Source of the DNA: Apophysomyces variabilis
Lineage: Eukaryota > Mucoromycota > Mucoromycetes > Mucorales > Mucoraceae
Assembly: GCA_002749535.1 (NCBI GenBank)
Contig: MZZL01000399.1
Location: 577,207-641,206 of the forward strand
Length of the DNA stretch: 64,000 nucleotides
Reading direction: 5' to 3'
The notes beneath the pieces are model-generated. The model saw only the letters and a program-made list of their open reading frames with translations. It ran no database searches and had not been told where the DNA came from. Positions 9,790 through 22,179 of the stretch are shown piece by piece. The stretch's first letter is position 1; every line of letters begins with the position of its first letter. The position numbers and the translations under genes are program-made.

Positions 9790-12700
9790 ACTGTACAAAA
9801 ATTCTTTGTGCAGGTTCGTGTAGGTCAAAAGGACAACGCAGTTTCTTTTCAGGTTTGTGAAGAAGGTCGTTCTTTTATAGCAAAGCAAAAGCTTGAACAA
9901 ATAAAGCAAAAATAACCTAGATCGGGAAAAGAGCGACAAAAGGGAAGGATCGGCTTTTCAATGGTTAAAGAGGAACGATGGATCCTAATCCCTTGATTAC
10001 TAGATTCTGCATATGTGTGGCGTGGTAGAACCCTTTTGGGATATGCGATCTCGTCACATGAATGTGCGTTCGCTTTCTCCCGTTTATCATAAAGAAGCTT
10101 CATTGTTGCATTACTTTGTGTAACCTGGGACAATGATAACCAGGGAAACCCCAAAATGAAATTGTCTAATGAAATGATAAAAGCTTTGGACAGGTTCCTA
10201 AAAGGGCAATTATAATACAAAAAACGTATAGTGCTTGTTACAGAAAAGAAGATGGACAGACAGAGAAAGCGAATGCGAGGACGTACAGGGGACGTACATA
10301 ATTATTGCCAGATAATGTTTCAGATTCGCTCTTTACCTAAACGGCATAGATCTGTACAACACTCGTCGCATCGCATTACATTTGAATTGTGGATCATTGA
10401 TTGTTTCTGTATTTTTTGTTCCTTCATGACAGGATGACTTACTACGCCACATGATGACCAATAGAAAGAAGAGGGTTCTTGGTCACAGAATTCTTCTTGT
10501 TATTGTGCAGCATTAAATTTCTAATCAGTAGAACCTGGTGATGAGCACAATTTAATACAGCATGACAAATAAAGGAAAACAAACCCTTTATGCGAAACGT
10601 TTCATTTCCGATGCTGACAAAGACTTAAAGTTGTATGAACCGGTGATGGAAAACCAAGCTGATAACGCCATCGTTTTGCAGCATAGTTTGATTGGCCGTT
10701 GTTTGACGATGGGCTTACAGTCCTTTTAGGATCTTGGACTCTTTTAGGTCGAAATTCAACAAATGAGGAAAAACAGTACCTAAATGAATTAAGGTCGATC
10801 TCATGCTCTGTGGCTCTTTGGTAAGGGTTCTTGTGAGCCCCGGTTTGACGGTGACTGACATACATGACCTAGCGTCAAGTCCAACCTTTTTGGTTTTTTA
10901 TGCACTGACATAATCTTTCCCTTACGTGACCACTCCATCCTATAGCACACAAAGTTTCCATATTCATTCTGTCTTGCTTAGCCTGATCAGATATGTCTTG
11001 TAGTCAAGAATACAGCATCTTGCATTGTAGGAATAAAAAAGAAGGTTTATAGTTATAGTTGTGCTGTATTGATCAAATATTGAATCTCAAACCCGACGTC
11101 AAAGCGGAGCATGACAGAACAGGAAATCAGAAAGTGGGAAGTCCTCCCTTCCCAGGCCATCATCGTCGTACAAAGCTTCGTGCAATGAAGCTTTCACCAT
11201 AGCGTGCAAAATCAAAAACTCGTCCTTGATCATATTTAGTTTGTACGCTGATAGATGTTGTCATTGATATGAAACTGAGGCCAAATCAGTAAATGAAGAT
11301 GAATGAACGGAATAAAGAGATCGTAAGGCTAGAGTTAAGAAGGCGATAGGGGATCCTCATCATACCGAGCTCACCAGTAAACAGCTCATGCCATAGACCC
11401 TTTCATTATGAAATCTAAATAGTCACCATGGTCCGCCAGCCCTTCATCGTCAGCGTACTTCTTTTCTATGAAGTCATTCTCTTCATAATCGCAGTTACTC
11501 GGGAAAAGCTCCCATAATTTGCATTTGACATACGCTGCTTCCGGAAACTAATGCTGCATCTTGCAGGATACTTTAGTACATTTATAACCAGAAGCGCGAT
11601 GTCATAGTAGAATCCATTTCTGAAAACTCCATCTACCGTTTATCACCTGAGGGTGGAGTTCCAAGTCGAGCTTCCACTCATATCGTGTAGTTTCTGGCCA
11701 TCGTGGTGTTGGCATTCCTTATTTCTTGCCCGTAGGACGTGCGACAGGCAGGGTGCGTTCTCTTAAATACAACGATCATCTTTGTAATGAGCGACCATGC
11801 ACTTTTGGCTGGTACTTGTTGCAACCGCTGAGGGGTCTGGAAAATCTTACTTTATCCTGACCTGTCTAGATCTCTCACACGCACATTGGCTCCGCTTCTG
11901 CCGTATGGTGTTTTTATATCTTCCAAGTGTAAAAGTTAGGAATGAAAGAAAGAAAGTTCCGGTGTTTCCTAATGCTGATTTACCCATATACACATACATC
12001 TGCCGAACCTTTTGCAACAGACTTTTTAGCCTGCGGCTTCAGAATCGACTCAGAGCCATCAATTCTGGAAAAGATTGTACGTGGAAAGATAGGCTTCGGC
12101 TGCAGAAAGTGGAGTTTCAGATAGTCTGCAGATTCATAGTTTGCGCGACATTTCCAGAAAAAAGACTTTGTGAATAGTACCAACAAGTCGAAATTGTTTA
12201 TTCCTTGTTATCGATGGCGATATGCTTTTCGAGTCTCAAGGATATTTTATTCATGCACAAGGATTTTATAGAAATAGTCCATACGTGGCAAGGAAGTGTT
12301 GTCGTAGCAGATATGATATGGTACTTTCAGTCGACGACATTCTTGTATTGGTTGCTTCAGATGAGTCTGATATCAATTAAAGAGGGATTTTTGTTTGTGG
12401 ACAGACACAACCACCTAGAAATCGACGTGTGCGCCGCTCAGACAGAAAAAAACTGAATGGATGATGCAAGCTTGCAGACAATCATATTAAACTGTTCAGG
12501 GAAGGAGAGGACATTTTGTATCCACTGCTCGAGATTGTCATGAAGAAGCACGACGCCGGCAACATTAAGGGTTACTTTATCCAGTAGATCAGCACCCCAG
12601 GCCGGTTCTATTCATCCAATTGGACGACGAGGCAGAGTTTTACGTAGCGACCCCTCAATGATCCCTGCTCTTCACTGTGTCTACGGCATCTATTTACCGC

Positions 12701-14268
12701 TTGAAATGACTTTGGCTACTCTATCACAACTGCGAGGCGAACTGCACCAGGGCGCCACAACTATTCAGCAACAGCTGGAATACTGGACGGGAAATGACAT
12801 TCGCTGGGCGCCAGTTGTTGGCTCTCGGCGTGTGTGATCCTCGCCTATCCCATTTAAATAAAAGCAAAAATCAATATGGTACTTTCCCCGCATGGTGATT
12901 TCACTGTATCAGAAATACCCAACTAATAAAATAGTGCGTGCGATCCAACTTCTTTAGGAAACGATTTTAATGTTCTTGCTCGTAGTGCGAATGGGGGCAG
13001 CTGGTAATGTTCAATAATATTTTTTTCCCTCTATGCTTCAAAGTTGACACTGATATTATGCTTACATTCATCAACAGAATAAGCGGCAAAAAAACAGAGC
13101 GTTCATGAGCACTGATGAAAGTCTGAACTAACCAACTTAATGTTCACTGTCTTGCTCATTTCGTCAGCGTTGACATTTTAGCGAGCATTGATCAATTTGA
13201 ACAGGATAGCATGCTCTTATTGATCTAGTGAAGATATTCATTGGATGGAATAGGACGAGAAGAACCAATGGGCTGACCACTGCTGCTGTATTCTTACAAC
13301 TTACATTTGGCTGAGGAAGATGCTCGCGTCGAGTAAGAACGATACATAAACTGGTTGATGATAATGAACACTTGAATCCGAATTTCTATCTTTGACTCAA
13401 TGCCATATTTTTGTATCATATGGTGCATTTTTGCGCTATGATATAAGCTGTCAAGTCATGCAAATTGATGCTTATGTTATAAGTACGTTGCGAATGACTT
13501 ATCCATACAAGCTACAAGTATATACCTGTGCCTAGTTCTTTGGTAGATGGTCTCTTGTATACAAGTAATCCATCTTTGCATTGGTTAATGTATCTTTTTA
13601 TGCTTGTCTCTTTTTACGTACCATATTATACTGCATGATCGATTTCACTTTCATTGCTCATTAAGCGAGCAAGTACCTTTGTTGTCATTATTTGTTGCTG
13701 GAAGAGTGTGGTTCCAATTTTGCCAAGATGGTGTTGGACAACATATTATGACATGGTTGCGACATGTGTGAACTTGTTATCGCTTTCTTTGCTTCTTTGG
13801 ACTTGGTTTTTATTTCGCCAAAATCCTCCCCCCTGGTAAGTATACACGCTTTGGAATTGCGCTCTTTGACCTAGACTCACTTTACGTTGGACAGTGTTCT
13901 CGTGGTCGATACGGTTTTGGTGCCTTCGCCCTGATCGGTCTCCGAGGCCCAATTTAATTTCTTCGTCTCTTGCGGAGTGCGTACGCCAGATGGGGGGGGG
14001 GTGCGGTGTCTATAAGTGGTTTATCTTTATAGAATAAACAATTGCATACTGACAACGTTTTTCCATCTGTAGCTCCTGGAGGTTTTTTCTTTTTATCAGA
14101 TTTTTTTAATCGTATTCTGACGTGTATCAAAGACGCCCTAGGTTTTAATTCGATGACGCAAAAATGAGTGTGTTCAGCAGTTTGCCACAAAAGGAGGGTG
14201 ACAACATTTACTAAAGGCCGAGAGTATATGTTTGCTTTAAAACAGAGTATTGGACACACAAAAAGAAA
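9790..14268. other. Long stretch without a clear gene
   Basis: About 4.5 kb separate the carboxypeptidase promoter from the Crinkler-like gene. Many short ORFs on both strands show no recognisable domain, and several readable stretches (near 11.1, 12.2 and 12.5-12.8 kb) break after 20-50 codons. This resembles a decayed mobile element or pseudogene, but I could not name the family. At 13654-13832 an ATG ORF runs into a strong GTAAGT donor and could splice to 13895, giving a roughly 70-residue hydrophobic peptide; support is weak. I saw no tRNA. Confidence 0.35.
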
Positions 14269-15157
14269 ATGCAGACCGTCACATTGCTCTTCTACTCTAT
14301 TTTCTCTTCCTTCTATTCAAGCATTCAATCCATTATAATAATCCTTAATCCACTGTATTTCTTCAACACGTTCGATTCGTTGTTGCTCTTTTGTCTTGTT
14401 GATGGTGAACCACTGTCGAGAGCGTTTCCTGTTGAAATTGCACCGACAGCTATAGTTGGTCAACTCAGAAAAGTGATCAAGGCTGAAAAGTCTCCCGAAT
14501 TCGACGACATTGATGCGGACAAGCTCACACTCTGGTGTGTCGACATTTCTACTATTAATGCTAACAGAAACAATGAGGACTTAGTTGACAACGTTGCCAA
14601 GGAAGAGCTTCTTCCAGATGATGAGCTCTCGGATGTGTTTGACAGGAACCCCCCCAAGAAAACATTTCACCTCATGGTTCAAATACCAGTAGAAAGTCGG
14701 CAAGGTAGTACTGCATCTTAGATATAGCGCTAACTGTCTGTGATTAGGTTCCAACCAGAGGGATAGCTGAGTTGTGTCAAAGAATTCAGCAGTTGCAAGA
14801 AGTCGTCGATAGTAATGATGCAGCTTGCTGCAAGTCCTAGACAGTTACGAATTTCCTGCTAATTCACTCACATGATACATCACAGATTTTAGCATTACCG
14901 TCAAACCTGAGAGAAGAGTCTCGTACAATGATTGCGTGGATATCAATACGGTGACAGTCGAGCAATTCAAAAAGAAGATTTTCACTAAATACCCTCAATT
15001 TGACGACGATGACTATCTCGAAGTCTATGTTTATGATAATACTGCACAACGTCCTGAGAAATTGACCAACGACGAAGAGCTGCGAAATATCCTTAAAGTT
15101 GCAAGAAAAGAATATAACTGCAAGTTAACAATATCTTTGGAATGGGATGTCACCTAA
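14269..15157 (+). CDS. Crinkler (CRN)-type header-domain protein, short form
   Basis: Proposed exons are 14269-14688, 14748-14811 and 14886-15157, about 251 residues. LFCLVDGEPLSRAFPVEI, then EFDDIDADKLTLWCVDI and a closing KTFHLMVQIP, match the ubiquitin-like Crinkler header found in many Mucoromycota and Glomeromycotina proteins (counterpart of the LFLAK-DWL region of oomycete CRNs). A second domain (NFSITVKPERR, TKYPQFDDDDYLEVYVYDNT, NDEELRNILKVARKEYNCKL) resembles the segment that follows in Mucoromycota members. A typical large C-terminal effector or nuclease domain is absent, because the frame stops after this segment. The start is doubtful: about 40 hydrophobic, Ile/Phe-rich residues precede LFCL, and no ATG lies closer. 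The gene could be truncated. Donors GTAGAA and GTAATG are non-consensus at some positions. Confidence 0.7.
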
Positions 15158-15186
15158 ACCTGTAGTACCTACCTGTAGTACTACCT
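15158..15186. repeat. Short tandem repeat after the Crinkler-like gene
   Basis: ACCTGTAGTACCT is followed at once by a near-identical copy, directly downstream of the stop codon. Confidence 0.7.
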
Positions 15187-15960
15187 GGCTTTTGGAGCTG
15201 TCTTGAGAGGAAAATTAATCCAGCCAACGCAAACACCTTCTATTGGTTGGCGTAAAAATACTTTCAGTCGGCGCAAAGTCACATGCAAAATCCAATAGAT
15301 TCCCTAGTTGATTGTCTTATTCTTCAGCGCGACTTTTAGCCCAGCTCGAATATGATTCAATAAGTAGCAAACAAGCGGTTCATGATATGTGAGCAGCCTT
15401 CATTTTGCTAAGAAGGATTCCTAGAGGACAATCAAAGATTTTAAAACTGCGACCTTACTTTTGAAAGTAGATCATATATGATTCGCCAAAGGTTTTATTT
15501 GCGGAATTGAAAGGTGAGACCTCCTTTAGTTCGCTCGGTCCCACTCCATTTATTCTCCGCTTCTAAATTCTGTCACTTGATCGGATCGTAAATCTGTCAA
15601 TGGCTGGCTTTAATCGGATCGGACATATCATCCCATTAAGACAACAGTCTGTCCGCTTTGTATGACAACTATGATGACATTTATGGCCTATTGTAAACGT
15701 CATAAACCTTATGCCATTGTCAAATATCCAAACATCACCCAGAGACATTGTACCAACTTACCATATATATATGATCTCATTGCGGATGACAAAAGATCGG
15801 GAGCATCCCTTTTCATTTTATTGCTTCTCTTAAGGAAGTCCACCCCACAGAACTCCGCTAGCAGAAACCTGCCAGAAAAATTTATATACAAACTGCGCTG
15901 CTTTCTGAAGTAGCAAAAAAGTTCGTTGGGATCTTTCTTTTTTTGTTTATCCTTTTAACT
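15187..15960. other. Intergenic
   Basis: The stretch between the Crinkler-like gene and the transporter holds the transporter promoter and leader. I see no ORF with family features. Confidence 0.45.
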
Positions 15961-18000
15961 ATGTCTTCAAGGTCCGTGACCGATGGTGAAGTTCCATCTG
16001 AAGAGTTCCCTAGCGTACCACTTGCGCAGATGCGCAGCCGGTCATTTGATATGCCGAGAGGGCAGCGGTTAGCAGATCTTAGAAGCCATACCCATTTCGC
16101 AGATATGCCCAACTTACGGTCAGAATTCATAACGCCGCCATCAACACCTACTGCACGACGACCGGGAATCCGCAGTCATGGAAACTCGTTTGCCCGCTCT
16201 GTTACAACCAAGAGACGATCGATGGCACGGACCGTTTCTTCATACTCAGTCTACAGCAATTTCGCTGGTGAACGATTCGATGATGATGTCGCTTCTGAGC
16301 GTGTACCCCGATTAAAACGTCATTTAAGTCAAGAAAGGAAGCGAAAGAGTACGTCCGATATAGATGCGGTTAAGGTTGAACATGATCTATCTGTCGAAGA
16401 AAGTGCAGTAGAAGAAGAGGACACGAGACCAAGAGCCTCAGTAGGAAAAGCTATGTTCATGTTTCTCAAAGCGTTTATTGGATCCGGGGTTCTTTTCCTA
16501 CCTAAAGCGTAAGTTAGGAAGCTGCATGTACTAGAACGGGATTAAAATAAGCGGAAATTGACAGATTCGAGAATGGTGGTCTAGCCTTATCGATTGTACT
16601 GATGGTCCTCATCGCTTTAATATGTCTATTCGCCTTCTTACGCCTAGTCAAGACACAGCTTATTGTAGGTGGCTCCTATGGCGACATTGGAGGGCTTTTG
16701 TATGGCCAAGCGGTTCGCTTCACGGTGTTGGTGTTTTTGGTTATATCTCAGATTGGTTTCGTATGCTCTTATTTCATTTTCATCTCCGGAAACCTTGTCA
16801 ATGTCGTTAGCGTTCTTTCCGAATGCCGGGCGCATATCGAACAGAAATACTACATTTTAATGCCGTTGATATTTCTCATTCCTTTCGCCTTGGTTCGACA
16901 CATCGCTCATTTGTCGTTTGCTGCGGTGGTTGCAGATATTCTGATTCTATTTGGACTGATCTGTATTATATACTTCACCTCAGACCAGTTGCACAACGTA
17001 GGCGTGGGTCCAAACATCCAAAGCGTCAATCCAGCTAACTTTGCCTTGATGATTGGAACTGCAACGTTTTCCTTTGAAGGTAACATAATTTGGAAATAGC
17101 GATATGGATTGACTAATGTCTATTCTCGTTTTCTTTTCGCTAGGCATCGGACTAGGTAAAGACTGGGTTAATGGCTCAATTACACATGGCGATATCTAAT
17201 TGTCTTGTTGCTTATAGTTATACCAATTGTGGAATCTATGAAAGAGCCCGAGCGCTTCCCATTCGTTGTTACACTGGGCATGGTCATTGTTTGTTTAATC
17301 TATATTTTGATTGGCACGCTGTCCTATTTGGCCTATGGTGATCAAATTCAAGCAGCAGTCATTTACAACTTTCCACCTGCCAACAGATTGACAATTACTG
17401 TGCAATTACTATACTCTGTTGCTATTATTTTAACGTAGGTGAAGTGATGATTTATGATGCTATTGAAACATTATGTTAACCAAATATGCTGGAAAATTTA
17501 GGGCGCCGTTGATGCTTTTCCCAGCATTGAAGATTATCGAAAATGGTATTTTCCAGAAATGCAAATCTGGCCGTGACAGCTTCGCCGTCAAGTGGGGAAA
17601 GAATGTCTATCGAAGTATCCTGGCTATTGTTTGCGCTCTTATTGCTTTCGGTATTGGTGGCGAGAATTTGGATAAATTTGTGTCATTAGGTAAGTGCCGT
17701 ATTATTTTCTGTATCGGAGGCGCCTAACTGGATAACTCAGTTGGATCCGTCGCGTGCGTACCCCTTTGCTTTATATTCCCAGGTAAAGAAGGAGGGAATG
17801 GTTATGAATAATGGCTAAAATCACCGATTTATCCAGGCATGTTCCATTTCAAAATAACGAGCTCCGCCAGGGCAAAGGTTCTGGATGTTATACTCGTGAT
17901 ATGGGGTGTGGGTATCATGATTTACACGCTCTATGTAACGATCAATTCCTTTGTCCACCCTGCCCACGCTGAAGCTCCGGCTCCTTATTGCCCTGCATAG
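15961..18000 (+). CDS. AVT3: Vacuolar amino acid transporter, AVT3/AVT4 type (AAAP family)
   Basis: Seven exons, 15961-16508, 16565-17079, 17144-17155, 17218-17434, 17502-17689, 17741-17782 and 17837-18000, give 561 residues. The N-terminal 160 residues form a charged Ser/Arg-rich cytosolic tail. The transporter core starts at SVGKAMFMFLKAFIGSGVLF, continues FENGGLALSIVLMVLIALIC and GGSYGDIGGLLYG, and keeps IPIVESMKEPERFPFV, the signature after the fifth helix. I count about 10-11 hydrophobic helices, as in AAAP/SLC36-type carriers. Fungal Avt3/Avt4 export neutral and basic amino acids from the vacuole. Exon 3 is a 12-nt micro-exon (Gly-Ile-Gly-Leu-Val across its joins), and leaving it out would shorten a conserved helix. 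The start is the first ATG that puts MSSRSV at the N-terminus; an in-frame ATG 18 nt upstream also exists. Confidence 0.93.
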
Positions 18001-19110
18001 CATTTGATTCAAGTCACTTTTCTCGCAACAAAACCAAGATCTTTGCCTTTACGAGTATATATTGTTTCTCTAGTAGTGATATAGCATAGCCAAGCGTATG
18101 GAACGCTAGGACTTCTTTTAAGCCAATCTATGGACTAGACTGGTTGCAACTGATGTCTTCTCCGATACTGTTTATTAAACCATTTTCTACACTAGTCTAA
18201 AAAAAGCTTGCGGCCATGGAAGGTGCAATTTTGCGCTAGAAAGATATAATATACGTCTCTAGTAAATGAGTTATGCGGGAAGGATAGTTTACTTATATCA
18301 AATTGGCACTCTGGTGGACATGGAATTCATTCAAATAAGCCAAAGGCTACATATGCATCGGCGCGAAATATAGTGAAATAGGCGCAGGTTACTATTCAAA
18401 CCCTGCAAACTGAAAACGAGATTCTGCTAGCTGCATCGTGTTTTACACGTTTGACCAAGTGTTATCCTACTGCTTTCATGGTTAATGAACATGACACAGT
18501 TTGCGACATAAATAGCACATTGCGCAAAACCCACTTCTGTAAATATTTGTCATAGGATTAGTTATCCAATCCGTTAGGCGAAATTCTGTATTGGCACCCA
18601 TTATTCCGGTGCATGTAACAACTCTGGCAACAATATTCGCATCGTTTAATGCTATCTACTCAGAATGAGAATATGTTGGCTCGCTGATATGTCCATAGGA
18701 GTCAAACTAGGAAGTGTAGTTTGCTTATTTTGTTACCTTTGTTGCTAAGGAACAGGTTTATCACGCATGAAACGATGTCTTTGGTGGTTCCGCTAATAGG
18801 AGAAGTGGGAGGGTATCTTCCTTGAACAATCCAATCCTTCTAAATGTTTTCATTTAAGAATCTGCTTAAGGCGGTTCTCTGCGGTCCTGTTTTAATAGTT
18901 AGTAGTGTGATACTGCTTTTCTGGCTCTCTTTCCCACTTTGGGACCTCTTGGGAAACGAGGAACAAGGGAAAGGGATCTCCAAAGTTTTTAGGCAACTGA
19001 ATTACCTAACGAGGTAATCGAAGTGACTATTGCCCTTGCGGAAAATGAATCTCCCGGAGTAAATGTTGTGAGCAAACTTGGCTATTCACTGGTTACTAAA
19101 AAAGCGCTTC
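18001..19110. other. Intergenic, no gene seen
   Basis: This is 3' flank of the transporter and promoter of the kinase. Only short ORFs occur, and I recognise neither RNA gene nor repeat. Confidence 0.45.
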
Positions 19111-20767
19111 ATGGATAAATATCAGGTAAAGAACAAGCGTCATGCAAAGGAAAGTACTTAACACATATGTGGAATCGTTAGAAAATAGAAAAGCTTGGTG
19201 AAGGTAAGCGTTAATCATATGGATTACCAAATATCCTTACATTCCATGGCCTCATCTCAACCTCTTGTTGATCAACGATAGGCACTTATGGTATCGTATA
19301 TAAAGCCCAAAATCGGGAGACGAACGAAGTTGTGGCCCTGAAACGCATACGTCTGGATAACGAGGAAGAAGGTGTATGTGTATAAGAATTGCGCCTTGGT
19401 CAACATCTGATTGAACGTAAAAATGCAAAAAAAAAGGTGCCCTGCACTGCGATTCGAGAAATCTCCTTGTTGAAAGAACTGAAGCATCCCAACATTGTCA
19501 GGTCAGCCATATATATTCCGCGACAACTTTATCTTATATCGTCCGTTTTGATAGACTGTACGACGTTTTGCATACCGAAAAAAAGCTGACGTTGGTGTTT
19601 GAGTATCTGGATTCAGACTTGAAAAAGTTCTTGGATTCATATACTGGTGATATTGATGCCTTTACAATCAAGGTTTATTTTGGATTTGGTTCTTTTGATT
19701 ATGCAGTTAGCTTAAATCAAATGATAGCAATTGATGTATCAGTTACTGAAAGGGATAGCATTTTGCCATGCGCACAGAGTGTTACACCGGGTAAGGCAAA
19801 TCAAAATAGTGCATAACGTCGCTCACGTGGAATTTGCAGGATTTGAAGCCACAGAATTTACTCATTAACAAGGTCATAAATGCATATCATCGGGATTGGA
19901 ATTGGTACTTACAGTCGTTTGAGCAGAAAGGAGAGCTTAAATTAGGTGATTTCGGTTTGGCGAGAGCATTTGGAATTCCAGTACGAAGCTATTCCCATGA
20001 GGTAGGTTCGGGTCCGCCAGAAGATACAAGTTGTAATTGAAATACATTAGGTGGTCACTTTATGGTATCGCGCTCCAGATGTTTTGATGGGTTCTAGACA
20101 GTATTCAACTTCAATTGATCTCTGGTCAGCAGGTTGCATCTTTGCTGGTAAGTGTAGACTCTCTTATGGAAGCGGTTGCTGAATCCTGGTGTATATAGAA
20201 ATGGCTTCGGGAAGACCGCTATTCCCCGGAAGTTCAATCCCTGATCAGTTGCAACGCATTTTCAAATATCCTTTTTCACATTCAAATTAATCGAGCAAAT
20301 ATCAGCAAAATAATATATGACTTGATAACATAGATATCCTTGACCATTCCACACAGTTTTAGGAACACCAACAGAACAGAACTGGCCTAAAGTATCGCAA
20401 TTACCAGAGTATAAGGTACACAAGAAGAATAGTTTTGGGAGGAAGCTATTGATAGTGTTCTCTTTCAGTATGATTTTGAACTTTTTGCCCGACAACCATT
20501 GGAGACATTACTGCCGAAATTGGATGCACAAGGAATTGATTTGTTAAAAGTATGTCTTTCAAATGCTTGAATGATACTGATTCTTCCTTTTACAGAGGCT
20601 ATTGGAATACCCGCCTGAAAAGAGGATTACAGCAAGTGAGGCGTTGCAACGTAAGGTGTCTGATCCATCCACACTCGTTACTGATTCTCACGGAAATAGA
20701 TCCTTACTTTGATGAGTTGGGCAAAAAGGAACGAAACTCAGAAAATGCAAGCAACGATTTCAAATAA
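19111..20767 (+). CDS. PHO85: Cyclin-dependent kinase, Pho85/Cdk5 subfamily
   Basis: Fourteen exons: 19111-19125, 19182-19203, 19282-19373, 19437-19501, 19555-19672, 19728-19790, 19840-19872, 19927-20001, 20051-20147, 20199-20265, 20355-20415, 20469-20549, 20596-20650, 20700-20767. They give 303 residues. Catalytic features are [19 protein letters not shown], Lys33, a PCTAIRE helix at residues 45-51, HRDLKPQN with Asp126, DFG with Asp144, and [20 protein letters not shown]. Numbering matches Cdk5 residue for residue to the DFG, while DVLMGSRxYSTSID is Pho85-like. It would phosphorylate Ser/Thr-Pro sites with Pcl-type cyclins; one such cyclin lies at 0.4 kb. Intron 10 is AT-AC rather than GT-AG (separate entry). 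Exon 1 is only five codons. Without that intron the frame fails. Confidence 0.93.
20266..20354 (+). other. AT-AC intron with U12-type signals
   Basis: This 89-nt intron begins ATATCCTTT, the U12-type donor, and ends CCACAC. A branch-site match ATCCTTGAC (consensus TTCCTTRAY) lies at 20336-20344, its adenosine 11 nt from the 3' end. No usable GT occurs near the exon end. Joining at these points restores RIFKVLGTPTE, which is collinear with Cdk5 RIFRLLGTPTE. This implies an active minor spliceosome. Confidence 0.85.
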
Positions 20768-20869
20768 ATTCATCTATTATGTTTATGTTTATCCATTCCG
20801 AAATCTATTGAAAGTAGTAGACAGACTTTGATTGTTATTTTTATAATCAATTCTCTAGGTGTTTCACCT

Positions 20870-22179
20870 TTAATCCTTGATAAGCTGTCTTACGTAATCG
20901 GCAATAGCCAACGATGCTGTAAGACCTGGGCTTTCTATGCCGACAAGGTTAAAGAAATTATCATGACCACTATCTGCTTCTTCCTTGATAATGAAGTCTC
21001 GGAATGGTTCACCTGGCCCAGCTAGTTTGGGTCTATTGCATGACAGTTATGACTAGGTCTTGCTAGAAGACTATGTAAAGGATTACCTAATGCCAGCATA
21101 ATCTGGTTTCAAATTATTCTCGTTAACAGATGGAAGATATTCTTGAATAGCTTTAGCAAAACAAGATTTGTCCATGCTCTCTTCATCTGGTACGTTGTAA
21201 TCGTAAGGATTGTCAATGTACTGAACGTCTGGCCCAAACTTGATTTTTCCTGCCATATCTAATGTAAGGTGTGTACCAAGTCCTGCCAGGTTCTTCTCTG
21301 GACAAGGGTATATAAGATGGTTTACGCTGACAGGGTTTCTATATGTGTAATAATGTCCTTTAGCATAGTGCAGCTTGTATCGACCAGGCATCAACATGTT
21401 GCTAATTTTGTCCGCATGGAGTCCACCCGCGTTAAAAACTCTCTTAGCTAACACGACTGTTTTTTCCTCATAAGCAGACGAAGACCTAGTTACTAGTTCT
21501 ACCAGATATCCAGGCATTGTTGAAGCGGGTCGCATGTTTGTTACAGCTGTACAGAGTGCAATATCACCACCGTTATGAACGATTTGTTGCTGGAGATAGT
21601 CCATTAGCGCATGAGAATCGATGATACCGGTTGATGGGGACACAAGCACAGATTGTGCGCGAATATGAGGCTCCTGCTGCAATCTGTCTTCTTCACTGCA
21701 AAAATAGGTTTCGACACCGAGGCTGGCTGCTTTACCATGCAAAGTTTCCAGATACTTCGTTTGTTCTGGCGATTGGGCGACAATCCATTTACCTAGGCGA
21801 CGGTAAGGGATCGAAGTGCGTGATAGAAGCTCGTAAAGAAGTCGGTTGCCTCGGATACACAACTTTGTTTTAAGAGATTCTGGGGGATAGTAAATGCCAG
21901 CATGAATGACTTCACTATTGCGAGAGCTGTTGGGTAACTAAAACGTTAAGCGAGCAGCATGGGTTCTGACAATGATGACCTTGTCTCTTCACCGACGTAT
22001 TTATTCTTCTCTGCGACTATAGTAGTCTCACTTGTTCTTATGCGAGTCAGACTTTCGGCAATGGCCAATCCTACCACACCTGCGCCAACGACGAGATTGT
22101 CTACTTCGACATTAGGTGCTTGCAGCGTGGAAAACGACCGTGCCAGTTGAGGACACGTTGTGAGAAGCTTGCTTATCAT
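20870..22179 (-). CDS. L2HGDH: FAD-dependent L-2-hydroxyglutarate dehydrogenase-like protein
   Basis: Three exons on the minus strand, 22179-21980, 21926-21087 and 21032-20870, give 400 residues. An Arg/Ser-containing N-terminus that could be a mitochondrial presequence precedes the dinucleotide fold [15 protein letters not shown] (Gly32, Gly34, Gly37). Across intron 1 the frame gives [20 protein letters not shown], a hallmark of L2HGDH/YgaF-type enzymes; later come [21 protein letters not shown] and a C-terminal [20 protein letters not shown]. The enzyme oxidises L-2-hydroxyglutarate to 2-oxoglutarate, clearing a by-product of malate dehydrogenase. The gene is divergent from UTP13 and shares about 600 bp of upstream sequence with it. 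Its 3' end lies about 100 bp from the 3' end of the kinase gene. Confidence 0.92.
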
